Part shown: positions 8,254-16,030 of the stretch, piece by piece
Layout of the letters: each line of letters begins with the position of its first letter
Position numbering within the stretch: position 1 is the stretch's first letter
Source: Cellulosimicrobium sp. Marseille-Q4280
Lineage (GTDB): Bacteria; Actinomycetota; Actinomycetes; Actinomycetales; Cellulomonadaceae
NCBI RefSeq assembly: GCF_943181405.1
Contig: NZ_CALPBY010000001.1
Coordinates: 620,001-684,000 of the forward strand
Length of the DNA stretch: 64,000 nucleotides
Direction of reading: 5' to 3'
Notes under the pieces: model-generated
Seen by the model: the letters and a program-made list of their open reading frames with translations, nothing else
Database searches by the model: none
What the model was told of the DNA's origin: nothing
Position numbers and translations under genes: made by a program

Positions 8254-9729
8254 ATGTCTTCCCCCACCTCCGTCCGTGAGGACGAGCAGGCGCCCCCGCC
8301 TGCCCCCAGCTCGATCGACCGCTTCTTCAAGATCACCGAGCGCGGCTCGACGATCGGTACGGAGGTCCGCGGGGGCCTCGTGACGTTCTTCGCGATGGCG
8401 TACATCATCGTGCTCAACCCGCTCATCATCGGGACCGTGCAGGACGGCACGGGCCAGTTCCTCGGCGGCGGCGACGCCCCCGACTTCGGCAAGGTCGCCG
8501 CGGCGACGGCGCTCGTCGCCGGCGTCATGACCATCGCCATGGGCGTCTTCGCCAACTTCCCGCTGGGTCTGGCCGCGGGGCTGGGTCTCAACGCCGTCGT
8601 CGCGTACTCGATCGCGTCCCTGCCGGGCGTGACGTGGGCCGACGCCATGGGCCTCGTGGTGATCGAGGGCCTCATCATCCTGCTGCTCGTGCTCACCGGG
8701 TTCCGCGAGGCCGTGTTCCGCGCCGTCCCCGTCGAGCTCAAGACGGCGATCAGCGTCGGCATCGGCCTGTTCATCGCCCTCATCGGCCTCGTCAACGCCG
8801 GCTTCGTCACCGCGGGCAGCGGCACGCTCCTCGCGCTCGGGGACCTCGGCACGTGGCCGATCCTCGTGTTCGTCGTGGGTCTCGTCCTGACCATCGTGCT
8901 GTGGGTGCGCAAGGTCAAGGGCGCGCTGCTGATCGCGATCCTCACCGCCACCGCCCTCGCGGTCGTGCTCGAGAACACCCTGAACATCGGGGAGAAGGCA
9001 CCCGACGGCTCGAACCCGGACGGCTTCAACCTCAACGCGCCGACGTTCGACGGCGTCGTGCAGGTCCCCGACTTCGGCCTCCTCGGGCAGTTCTCGCTGC
9101 TCGGCTCGTTCGAGAACATCGCGACGGTCACCGTCATCCTGCTGGTCTTCTCGCTGCTCCTCGCCGACTTCTTCGACACGATGGGCACGATGGTCGCCGT
9201 CGGTGCGGAGGCGAAGCTGCTCGACGCCGACGGCACCCCGCCGCGCTCGCGCGCCATCCTCGTCGTCGACTCCATCGCCGCGGCCGCGGGTGGCGCCGGG
9301 TCCGTGTCGTCGAACACGAGCTTCGTCGAGTCGACGACGGGTGCGGGCGAGGGTGCCCGGACCGGCCTCGCCTCGGTCGTCACAGGTGTCGCGTTCCTGC
9401 TCGCGACGTTCCTGTCGCCGCTCGTCGCGCTCGTCCCCTACGAGGCCGCGGCGCCGGCGCTCGTCTTCGTCGGGTTCCTCATGATGACCCAGATCGCGGG
9501 CATCTCCTGGAAGGACGTCGAGATCGCGATCCCGGCGTTCCTCACGATCATCGTCATGCCGTTCACCTACTCGATCGCGGACGGCATCGGTGCGGGCTTC
9601 CTCGCGTTCGTGCTCATCAAGCTCGCGCTGGGCAAGGTCCGGGCCATCCACCCGCTCATGTGGGTCTCGTCGGCGATGTTCGTCGTGTACTTCCTGCTCG
9701 GCCCGATCCGCGAGGCGCTCGGCCTGTAG
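8254..9729 (+). CDS. NCS2/AzgA-type purine (hypoxanthine/guanine/adenine) permease
   Basis: 491 aa, the usual length for AzgA/PbuG-like permeases that import nucleobases by proton symport. The start of the family is clear: SSIDRFFKITERGSTIGTEV, GGLVTFFAMAYIIVLNPLI, then about 12-14 hydrophobic segments, NFPLGLAAGLGLNAVVAYS, and FFDTMGTMVAVG, the conserved acidic motif in the substrate region. Both ends are complete. ATG at 8254 has no strong ribosome-binding site. Exact base specificity cannot be read from sequence. Confidence 0.88.
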   Translation: MSSPTSVREDEQAPPPAPSSIDRFFKITERGSTIGTEVRGGLVTFFAMAYIIVLNPLIIGTVQDGTGQFLGGGDAPDFGKVAAATALVAGVMTIAMGVFANFPLGLAAGLGLNAVVAYSIASLPGVTWADAMGLVVIEGLIILLLVLTGFREAVFRAVPVELKTAISVGIGLFIALIGLVNAGFVTAGSGTLLALGDLGTWPILVFVVGLVLTIVLWVRKVKGALLIAILTATALAVVLENTLNIGEKAPDGSNPDGFNLNAPTFDGVVQVPDFGLLGQFSLLGSFENIATVTVILLVFSLLLADFFDTMGTMVAVGAEAKLLDADGTPPRSRAILVVDSIAAAAGGAGSVSSNTSFVESTTGAGEGARTGLASVVTGVAFLLATFLSPLVALVPYEAAAPALVFVGFLMMTQIAGISWKDVEIAIPAFLTIIVMPFTYSIADGIGAGFLAFVLIKLALGKVRAIHPLMWVSSAMFVVYFLLGPIREALGL

Positions 9730-9904
9730 GGCCGGTGCGTCGGACGGTGGTCGAGTCGCCGCTGGGGCGGTGAGCGCGGCGCGGGGGACGCTTGCGCCCT
9801 ACCGGCTCGACCGCACCGTCCAGCGCGACGACCGGGGATCGCCGTCGGCCCTCCAGGACCTCCTGGGCCTGGAGGCCGACGGCCGACCCGCGGGCAGCCT
9901 GCTG

Positions 9905-9945
9905 GACCTCGTGCACAGGCACCCGGCCGGGTGCCTGTGGAGGTC
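9905..9945. repeat. long GC hairpin (perfect 26-bp palindrome plus flanking arms)
   Basis: Bases 9914-9939 are a perfect palindrome (CACAGGCACCCGG and its complement). Outside it GACCTC (9905-9910) and GAGGTC (9940-9945) also pair, with a 3-nt bulge, giving a 19-bp stem. There is no T tract, so it may be a terminator-like structure for the permease, a repeat element, or a structured RNA. Confidence 0.6.
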
Positions 9946-10126
9946 ATGGCGAGCCTCGACGACGTGCTGCGCGCCGGGCTCGCCACGCAGCGCGTCGATG
10001 TCGACGCGCTGCCCCTCGCCGCGCACGGTCAGCGAGCTGCCGCGCGCGGCACCGACACCCGGCCGACGCCGTGTCGGGGCTCTCGACGTACCGACCCCCG
10101 GTCACGCACGCGGTCGCGTACGTCCT

Positions 10127-10193
10127 CTGACCCGGGTCCCACCCGCTGACCCGGGTCCCACCCGCGCTCGCTCCTGCCGACGGCGACCCGGGT
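10127..10193. repeat. tandem 19-bp repeat and three GACCCGGGTC palindromes
   Basis: CTGACCCGGGTCCCACCCG occurs twice in tandem (10127-10145, 10146-10164), and the core GACCCGGGTC returns at 10184-10193. It ends just upstream of the marR promoter and may add regulator-binding sites. Confidence 0.6.
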
Positions 10194-10198
10194 CTCTT

Positions 10199-10225
10199 TC
10201 ATTACCCGAGGTAATGAGTTAGGGT
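10199..10225 (+). promoter_or_regulatory. marR operator and leaderless promoter
   Basis: TCATTACC-CGA-GGTAATGA (10199-10217) is a perfect 8-bp inverted repeat, the size and symmetry of a MarR-family operator. The half-site GGTAATGA recurs at 10223-10230. TAGGGT (10220-10225) fits the actinobacterial -10 TANNNT and ends 7 nt before ATG 10233, predicting a leaderless mRNA. Repressor on this site would block the -10, so autoregulation is the simple reading. Confidence 0.65.
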
Positions 10226-10232
10226 AATGATC

Positions 10233-10691
10233 ATGCCTGCTGCGGATCCCACTGCCCCGACCCGGAGCCAGTGCCGGCCCGCCACCCTCGGCGGCGAGCT
10301 CCGCGTCGCGCTGACGCGCATCTCCCGGCGGCTGCGCTCCCAGCGCGGCGAGGCCGACCTCCCCGAAGGGCAGTTCGGCGTCCTCACCGTCCTGCACAAG
10401 CACGGCGCCATGTCGCCCGGCGCGCTCGCCGAGCACGAGCGCGTCCGCCCGCCGTCCATGACGCGGGCCGTGAACCGGCTCGTCGAGCTCGGTCTCGTCG
10501 AGAAGGTCGAGCACGAGACCGACCGGCGCCAGGTCGTCGTCCGCCTGACCGACGTCGGCGTGCACGAGGTCAAGGAGACGCGGCGCCGACGCGATGCGTG
10601 GCTCACGCAGCAGCTGACCACCCTCACCCCCGACGAGAGAGAGACCTTGGCCCGCGCCAGTGAGCTGTTGATCAGGATCGCCGCCCGATGA
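10233..10691 (+). CDS. MarR family regulator
   Basis: 152 aa winged-helix regulator. Core motifs are DLPEGQFGVLTVLHKHGAMS, a recognition segment RVRPPSMTRAVNRLVELGLV, and the wing EHETDRRQVVVRLTDVG, all typical of MarR. I prefer ATG 10233 because the -10 box sits 7 nt before it; ATG 10227 is in frame and would add two residues. The stop overlaps the MFS gene by 4 nt (ATGA), so it very likely controls that exporter by ligand-released repression. Confidence 0.9.
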   Translation: MPAADPTAPTRSQCRPATLGGELRVALTRISRRLRSQRGEADLPEGQFGVLTVLHKHGAMSPGALAEHERVRPPSMTRAVNRLVELGLVEKVEHETDRRQVVVRLTDVGVHEVKETRRRRDAWLTQQLTTLTPDERETLARASELLIRIAAR

Positions 10692-12034
10692 GCGCGACGT
10701 TCTCCTCCCTGAAGTACTTCAACTACCGCGTCTGGTTCGGTGCCGCGCTCGTCGCCAACATCGGCACGTGGATGCAGCGCGTCGCGCAGGACTGGCTCGT
10801 CCTGACCGACCTCACGGACGAGTCCGGCATCGCCGTCGGCGTCGTCACCGCGCTGCAGTTCGCCCCCGTCCTCGCGCTGTCCGCCTGGGCGGGCGTCCTC
10901 GCCGACCGGCTCCCGCGCCGTCGGCTCCTCATGGCCACGCAGAGCGCCATGGGCCTGCTCGCGCTGGGACTCGGTGCGCTCGTGCTGTCCGGGCACGTCC
11001 AGCTCTGGCACGTGTACGTGTTCGCGACGCTGCTGGGCGTCGTGTCCGCGTTCGACAACCCCGTGCGCCAGACGTTCGTCGCCGAGATGGTCCCCGCCGA
11101 CAAGCTGTCCAACGCCGTCGGGCTCAACAGCGCGTCGTTCAACGCCGCACGCCTCGTGGGCCCCGGCGTGGCCGGCCTGCTCATCGCCGTCGTCGGCTCC
11201 GGCTGGATCTTCGTCATCAACGGCGTGACCTTCGCCGCGACGATCCTCGCGCTCGGCTACATGCGGACGCGCGAGCTGCATCCGATGCCGAGCGCCTCCC
11301 GGCAGAAGGGGCAGATCCGCGAGGGCATCCGGTACGTGCGCGGCCGGAGCGACATCATCGTCATCATGGTCGTCGTCGGCGTCGTGTCGACGTTCGGTCT
11401 CAACTTCCAGCTCACCTCCGCGATGATGGCCAAGGTCGAGTTCGGCATGGGCCCGGGGGAGTACGGCATCCTCGGGTCGATCCTCGCGATCGGTTCGCTC
11501 ACCGGCGCGCTCCTCGCCGCGCGGCGCGAACGGCCGCGCGTGCGCCTCGTCATCGGCTCCGCGTTCGGGTTCGCGGTCGCCACGGGGGTCATGGCGCTCA
11601 TGCCGACCTACCCGAGCTTCGCCGTCGCGTGCATCCCCGTCGGGCTCGCGTCGCTCACCATGATGACCGCGGCGAACTCGACCATCCAGATGTCCGTCGA
11701 CCCCGTCATGCGCGGGCGCGTCATGTCGCTCTACATGATCGTGTTCCTCGGCGCGACGCCGGTCGGGTCGCCTCTCATCGGCTGGGTCGCCGAGGCCTGG
11801 GGGCCCCGCTGGGCCATCGGCATCGGGTCCATCACCGCGGCGCTCGTCGCCGTCGGCGCGGCCGTGTGGGCCGTGCGCAACTGGCGCCTCGAGGTGCGCT
11901 ACCGCGTCCTGCAGCGCCCTCACCTCCTCGTGCGCTACCTCGACGCGGGCACACCCGTCGAGACCGGCGCTCGCGCGGAGACGAAGCGTCGGCTCGGCAC
12001 CGAGGACGCGCAGGAAGCGGCGCGCGCGGCCTGA
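10688..12034 (+). CDS. MFS efflux transporter (MFS_3/EntS-like)
   Basis: 448 aa with about 12 hydrophobic segments. The N-terminus KYFNYRVWFGAALVANIGTW and QRVAQDWLVLTDL, and the loop motif AGVLADRLPRRRLL (a variant of MFS motif A), identify the MFS_3 subgroup that includes EntS-like and multidrug exporters. The segment ETFVAEMVP-like block FDNPVRQTFVAEMVP is also typical. The charged C-terminal tail is about 60 residues. It is translationally coupled to marR upstream. Substrate unknown; drug or toxic-metabolite efflux is inferred from the pairing. Confidence 0.87.
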   Translation: MSATFSSLKYFNYRVWFGAALVANIGTWMQRVAQDWLVLTDLTDESGIAVGVVTALQFAPVLALSAWAGVLADRLPRRRLLMATQSAMGLLALGLGALVLSGHVQLWHVYVFATLLGVVSAFDNPVRQTFVAEMVPADKLSNAVGLNSASFNAARLVGPGVAGLLIAVVGSGWIFVINGVTFAATILALGYMRTRELHPMPSASRQKGQIREGIRYVRGRSDIIVIMVVVGVVSTFGLNFQLTSAMMAKVEFGMGPGEYGILGSILAIGSLTGALLAARRERPRVRLVIGSAFGFAVATGVMALMPTYPSFAVACIPVGLASLTMMTAANSTIQMSVDPVMRGRVMSLYMIVFLGATPVGSPLIGWVAEAWGPRWAIGIGSITAALVAVGAAVWAVRNWRLEVRYRVLQRPHLLVRYLDAGTPVETGARAETKRRLGTEDAQEAARAA

Positions 12035-12047
12035 ACGCACTGCGCGT

Positions 12048-12081
12048 GTGGTCGGGCTGGGTGGCGAGCGCCCCCGACCAC
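12048..12081. terminator. hairpin between convergent MFS and CDF genes
   Basis: GTGGTCGGG (12048-12056) pairs with CCCGACCAC (12073-12081) across a 16-nt loop. It follows the MFS stop by 13 bp and lies between convergent genes, so it could serve both directions. No T tract. Confidence 0.5.
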
Positions 12082-12130
12082 CCACGGGCGGATTCCAGCG
12101 GTCGTCGCACCACGTGTGGCCGGCGTGATG

Positions 12131-13192
12131 CTACGTGCTGACGAGGTCCTGTGAAGAGATGCTCGCGGTGGTGGTGATGTCGACGTCTCCGACGGCGGGT
12201 AGCGCGCGGCGCAGCGCTCGCGTGGCCTCGCTGGTGGCTCGGGTGGCGGCCGCGAGAGTGGTGTCCGGCGGGAGCTCGACGCGGGCCTGGACGGCGAGGC
12301 GGTGGCCGGACCAGCGCAGCCGGACGTCGGTGGCGCGCCCGAGGTCCGGGACGTGCTCGAGTGCGTGTCGTGCGCGGTGGGTGAGGTCGGGGTCGACGCC
12401 GTCGAGGAGGCGGCGTCCGACGTCGCGTGCGGTACCCCAGAGCAGGACGAGGATCGCGGCGGTGATGGAGAGGCCGACGATCGGGTCTGCGAGAGGGAAC
12501 CCCGCCCAGACGCCGATCACGCCGAGCACGACGGCGAGGGAGGTGAACCCGTCGGTGCGCGCGTGCACGCCGTCGGCGACGAGTGCTGCGGAGCCGATGC
12601 GTCGCCCGACGCGGATGCGGTAGACCGCGACGGCCTCGTTGCCGACGAATCCGATGATGCCGGCGGCGAGCACCCAACCGAGGTTGTCCAGCGGCTGGGG
12701 GTCCGCCAGGCGGCGCACGGACTCCACGCCGGCGACGACGGCGGACAGAGCGATCATCGCGACGATGAACAGCCCGGCCAGGTCCTCGGCGCGTCCGTAC
12801 CCGTAGGTGTAGCGGGTGGTGGCGGCGCGACGACCGAGGACGAACGCGATCCACAGCGGGACGGCGGTCAGGGCGTCGGAGAAGTTGTGGATCGTGTCGG
12901 CCAGGAGCGCGACCGACCCGCTGATCGCGACGATCGCGAGCTGGGCGGCCGCGGTGAGGCCCAGCACGACGAGGCTGACCTTGACTGCGCGGATGCCCTG
13001 CCCGCTGGCCTCGAGCGCGTCGTCGATCGAGTCCGCAGCGTCGTGCGAGTGGGGCACGAACACCTCGTGCAACCAGCCCTTGAACCCGGTGGCGTGCTCG
13101 TGCTCGTGCGTGTGCTCGTCGCGCGGGTGGTCGTGCCCGTGCTCGGGGTGGGCCGACGGGTCCGTGTGCGGATGGCGACGGGTCGCGGTCAC
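12131..13192 (-). CDS. cation diffusion facilitator (zinc/cobalt efflux)
   Basis: 353 aa proton-coupled metal exporter. The N-terminus is strongly His-rich (about residues 4-60, with HGHDHPRDEHTHEHEH). Transmembrane helices carry the metal-site motifs HNFSD (TM2) and HARTD (TM5), each HxxxD, a pattern associated with zinc in ZitB-like members. A cytoplasmic ferredoxin-like domain follows (LLDGVDPDLTHRARHALEHV). GTG at 13192 overlaps the arsR stop by 4 nt, so regulator and exporter are one operon. Zinc is the likely substrate; cobalt or nickel is possible. Confidence 0.9.
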   Translation of the reverse strand: MTATRRHPHTDPSAHPEHGHDHPRDEHTHEHEHATGFKGWLHEVFVPHSHDAADSIDDALEASGQGIRAVKVSLVVLGLTAAAQLAIVAISGSVALLADTIHNFSDALTAVPLWIAFVLGRRAATTRYTYGYGRAEDLAGLFIVAMIALSAVVAGVESVRRLADPQPLDNLGWVLAAGIIGFVGNEAVAVYRIRVGRRIGSAALVADGVHARTDGFTSLAVVLGVIGVWAGFPLADPIVGLSITAAILVLLWGTARDVGRRLLDGVDPDLTHRARHALEHVPDLGRATDVRLRWSGHRLAVQARVELPPDTTLAAATRATSEATRALRRALPAVGDVDITTTASISSQDLVST

Positions 13193-13563
13193 GACGCGTC
13201 CCCGACGTGGCTCGGGTGTGCCTCGTGGTGGGCGGGCTGGTCGTCCACGGCGTGCTGCGCCTGGAACACCGCCTGCGTCACGAGGTTCCGTGCGTGCTCG
13301 TCGACCAGGGAGTAGAACACCCGGGTCCCGTCCTGACGAGTGCGCACGATCCGGCCCCAGCGCAGCTTCGCGAGGTGCTGGGAGACCGCGGTCGGTGCCT
13401 TCCCGACCGTCTCGGCGAGGGCGCTCACCGACTGCTCGCCACCACGCAGCGCCAGGATGATGCGCACCCGCGTCGGGTCCGCGAGGAGCGAGAACACCTC
13501 CGCCGCGAGCTCGACGTACTGGCTGTCGACCCCGAACGTGCAATCCTGCTTATCTGCGTGCAT
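13189..13563 (-). CDS. ArsR/SmtB family metal-sensing repressor
   Basis: 124 aa. The winged helix reads LLADPTRVRIILALRGGEQS, SALAETVGKAPTAVSQHLAKL and RTRQDGTRVFYSLVDEH. The C-terminal helix and tail (DEHARNLVTQAVF, then HHEAHPSH) are rich in His and Asp, as in the alpha-5 zinc site of CzrA/SmtB; there is no alpha-3 CxC arsenic-type site. A metal-released repressor of the CDF gene is the straightforward reading. ATG 13563 lies inside its own operator dyad. Confidence 0.88.
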   Translation of the reverse strand: MHADKQDCTFGVDSQYVELAAEVFSLLADPTRVRIILALRGGEQSVSALAETVGKAPTAVSQHLAKLRWGRIVRTRQDGTRVFYSLVDEHARNLVTQAVFQAQHAVDDQPAHHEAHPSHVGDAS

Positions 13564-13575
13564 ACGCAGATATTA
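13551..13575 (-). promoter_or_regulatory. arsR operator and leaderless promoter
   Basis: Nine-base arms TATCTGCGT (13551-13559) and ACGCAGATA (13564-13572) flank GCAT, a perfect dyad of ArsR/SmtB type. On the minus strand TAATAT (13570-13575) is a near-consensus -10 ending 6 nt before the ATG (13561-13563), so the transcript is probably leaderless and the operator covers both the -10 and the start codon. Confidence 0.7.
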
Positions 13576-13650
13576 GCCCTCGCCCCGAGCGGCTGCTCGA
13601 GCCGTTGCGTCGGGGGACTGCCGGTCCAGCGTCTTGCGGCGACGGAAGGG

Positions 13651-14808
13651 TCAGGCCAGGCGGTCGACGACGTGGTCGACGCACGCCGTGAGGGCGCGGA
13701 CGTCGTCGGGGTCGATGGCGGGGAACATGGCCACGCGGAGCTGGTTGCGGCCCAGCTTGCGGTAGGGGAAGACGTCGAGGATCCCGTTCGCGCGGAGCGT
13801 CGCGACCACCTGGGTGGCGTCGACCGAGTCGTCGAGGTCGATCGTGCCGACGACGGTCGAGCGCTCGGCGGGGTTCGCGACGAAGGGCGTGGCCCACTCG
13901 CGGGCCTCGGCCCAGCCGTAGAGGTGGGTGGCCGACTCGGCGGAGCGTGCGGCGGCCCAGGCGAGGCCGCCCTGGGCGAGGAGCCACTCGACCTGCTCCG
14001 CGAGCATGACGAGCGTCGCGACGGCCGGGGTGTTGAGGGTCTGGTCCTGGCGCGAGTTCGCCGCGGCGGTGCGGAGGGAGAGCGACTCGGGCACCCAGCG
14101 CGTCCCGCTCGACTCGACCTCCTCCGCGCGCGCGAGCGCGTCGGGCGAGCACAGCGCGAGCCACAGGCCGCCGTCGGACCCGAAGACCTTCTGCGGCGCG
14201 AAGTAGTAGACGTCGGTCTCCGCGACGTCGACCGGCAGCGCGCCGGCGCCCGACGTCGCGTCGACGAGCGTGAGGGCGCCGCGCTCGCGCGAGCCGGGGA
14301 CGCGGCGCACCGGTGCCATGGCTCCGGTCGACGTCTCGTTGTGGGGCCACGCGTGCACGTCGACGTCGTCGGCGGGCTCGGGGTGGGCGACCGTGCCCGG
14401 CGGGGCCGTGATCACCTGGGACGGATCGAGGAAGGGGGCCGCCGTCGTCGCGGCCGCGAACTTCGCACCGAACTCCCCGAAGGCCGCGTGCTGCGCCCTG
14501 CGGCGCACGAGGCAGGCCGTCGCGACGTCCCAGAACGTCGTGGACCCGCCGTTGCCCAGCACGACCTCGTACCCCTCGGGGAGGCTGAAGAGCTCCCCGA
14601 GGCCCTCGCGCGAACGCCGCACGAGCGACCTCACCGGCGCCTGCCGGTGCGACGTGCCGAGGAGCGACGTGCCGGCGTCGGACACGGCACGTACCTGGGC
14701 GGCGCGCACCTTGCTCGGCCCGGACCCGAACCGGCCGTCGGCCGGGAGCAGGTCCGCGGGGATCGTGATCTGGGCGGTGGTGTCGGCGGGCGATGCGTGC
14801 TCGGTCAC
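13651..14808 (-). CDS. serC: phosphoserine aminotransferase
   Basis: 385 aa PLP enzyme converting 3-phosphohydroxypyruvate and glutamate to phosphoserine in serine biosynthesis. The sequence is of the actinobacterial SerC type: DGRFGSGPSKVR, LLGTSHRQAPV, LGNGGSTTFWD, HNETSTGAMAPV, and the PLP-lysine motif FAPQKVFGSDGG, ending in FPYRKLGRNQLRVAMFP. Full length. It is divergent from the IdeR gene, with about 150 bp between starts. Confidence 0.92.
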   Translation of the reverse strand: MTEHASPADTTAQITIPADLLPADGRFGSGPSKVRAAQVRAVSDAGTSLLGTSHRQAPVRSLVRRSREGLGELFSLPEGYEVVLGNGGSTTFWDVATACLVRRRAQHAAFGEFGAKFAAATTAAPFLDPSQVITAPPGTVAHPEPADDVDVHAWPHNETSTGAMAPVRRVPGSRERGALTLVDATSGAGALPVDVAETDVYYFAPQKVFGSDGGLWLALCSPDALARAEEVESSGTRWVPESLSLRTAAANSRQDQTLNTPAVATLVMLAEQVEWLLAQGGLAWAAARSAESATHLYGWAEAREWATPFVANPAERSTVVGTIDLDDSVDATQVVATLRANGILDVFPYRKLGRNQLRVAMFPAIDPDDVRALTACVDHVVDRLA

Positions 14809-14880
14809 AGCGTCACCCTACGCGCGCGCGAGGCGCGGGCTCGGCGGCGTCCGGGGGGCGTGGGGCGACGGCGCTCGTTC

Positions 14881-14924
14881 TTCCGGGATTCTCCCCGGAA
14901 CGCGTCAGGGGATCGCCATAGACT
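14881..14924. promoter_or_regulatory. dyad and -10 between serC and ideR
   Basis: TTCCGGG (14881-14887) and CCCGGAA (14894-14900) form a perfect 7-bp inverted repeat with a 6-nt spacer. TAGACT at 14919-14924 is a plausible -10 for the rightward gene. No matching regulator is identified. Confidence 0.4.
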
Positions 14925-14957
14925 GTCCCCCAGCCGACGGACGACAGGGAGCGCGAC

Positions 14958-15665
14958 GTGACCGATCTGATCGATACCACCGAGATGTATCTGAAGACGA
15001 TCTACGAGCTCGTCGAGGAGGGCATCACACCCCTCCGCGCGCGCATCGCGGAGCGCCTCGGGCACTCGGGCCCCACGGTGTCGCAGACGGTCGCGCGCAT
15101 GGAGCGCGACGGCCTCGTCGTCGTCACGGGGGACCGGCACCTCGAGCTCACGCCGGCGGGCAACGACAAGGCGACGCGCGTGATGCGCAAGCACCGCCTC
15201 GCGGAGCGCCTGCTCACCGACGTCATCAAGCTCGACTGGGAGCACGTGCACACGGAGGCGTGCCGCTGGGAGCACGTCATGAGCGAGCTCGTCGAGGAGC
15301 GGCTCATCGGGCTGCTCGACCACCCGCACTTCGACCCCTACGGGAACCCGATCCCGGGGCTCGCGGAGCTGGGCGAGCAGTTCGAGGGCGTGGAGTTCCT
15401 CGACGGCGTCGTCCCCCTGCCCGCGTACGTCGCGCAGCGCGCGACGGGCGACGTCGAGGTCGAGGTCGTCCTGCAGCGCATCGCCGAGCCGATCCAGGTG
15501 GACGTCGAGCTCCTGGCGCGGTTCGCGGAGGCCGGGGTGCTCCCGCGCCGGACGCTGCTCGTGCGTCCGGCGAGCGGCGGTCTCGTGGTCCAGGGCAAGG
15601 GGTCCGAGATCGTCCTGGACCTCCCCGAGGAGATCGCGCGCCACCTGTTCGTCGCGCAGGGCTGA
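14958..15665 (+). CDS. IdeR/DtxR family metal-dependent repressor
   Basis: 235 aa with the three-domain DtxR layout: helix-turn-helix (LIDTTEMYLKTIYELVEEGI, RIAERLGHSGPTVSQTVARM), the metal-binding and dimer domain (HRLAERLLTDVIKLDWEHVH, EACRWEHVMSE, HPHFDPYGNPIPG), and an SH3-like C-terminal domain. Metal ligands typical of DtxR/IdeR (His, Glu, Cys in EACRWEHVM) are present, so it should bind iron(II) and control iron uptake and storage. GTG 14958 has AGGGAG upstream. The name ideR is likely, but a manganese-type paralogue cannot be excluded. Confidence 0.88.
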   Translation: MTDLIDTTEMYLKTIYELVEEGITPLRARIAERLGHSGPTVSQTVARMERDGLVVVTGDRHLELTPAGNDKATRVMRKHRLAERLLTDVIKLDWEHVHTEACRWEHVMSELVEERLIGLLDHPHFDPYGNPIPGLAELGEQFEGVEFLDGVVPLPAYVAQRATGDVEVEVVLQRIAEPIQVDVELLARFAEAGVLPRRTLLVRPASGGLVVQGKGSEIVLDLPEEIARHLFVAQG

Positions 15666-15848
15666 CCCGCGTCCCCCGACCGGGGTAGCGCTCCCATGGC
15701 GCCCTGACCAGCAGGAACGCGATCTCGTGGGCTGCCCTGGAGCGACGGCTCCCGAGGGCCGTGATGGGAACGTGACATTTGGCAGGGTGTCCTGTACGGT
15801 CGGTGCTGCTCCATCGGAAGACCTGTCCGGCGGAGTCCTCGAGCGGAA

Positions 15849-16014
15849 CGCCTAACCCTGTCGCTGCCCGAGGTTCACGACAACCCGACGACAGGGACGG
15901 GGGACCCAAATCCGGGCGCTGGAGACAGCGTCCTTGGGGTGAAGCCCGACGGACCTCGGTCCGTCAGGCCGGGTGTATCTCCCACCCGAACCCGACAGCT
16001 GACCTCGCAGGCGT
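15849..16014 (+). promoter_or_regulatory. c-di-AMP riboswitch (ydaO-yuaA class)
   Basis: The 365-bp leader of the NlpC/P60 gene contains the blocks of the ydaO-yuaA RNA in order: CGCCTAACCCTGTCG near 15849, ACAGGGACGGGGGACCCAAA, TTGGGGTGAAGCC, GGGTGTATCTCCCACCCGAA and CCGACAGCTGACCTCGCAGG. CGCCT at the 5' end can pair with AGGCG at 16009-16013 to close P1. In actinobacteria this class controls cell-wall hydrolases, being an off-switch that responds to c-di-AMP. P1 ends just before the Shine-Dalgarno AGGAGAGG, so control may act through translation or a terminator. The class assignment is from remembered consensus, not a model search. Confidence 0.85.
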
Positions 16015-16030
16015 CCAGGAGAGGCAACAC

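Larger units (their letters stand above)
9730..10226. other. about 500 bp without a convincing gene
   Basis: No frame here shows a recognisable family. Frames on both strands are open but short and change at the hairpin at 9905-9945, so a decayed small gene cannot be excluded. The last 100 bp hold three copies of GACCCGGGTC and the marR promoter. Confidence 0.4.

Noticed and set aside
7699-9651. Minus-strand frames of about 650 codons opposite the purine permease and the dehydrogenase-like gene
   Set aside because: Charged low-complexity translations with no family; the plus-strand genes are clear.
10202-12085. 627-codon minus-strand frame across marR and MFS genes
   Set aside because: Asp/Glu/His/Arg-rich shadow; the sense-strand MarR and MFS motifs are unambiguous.
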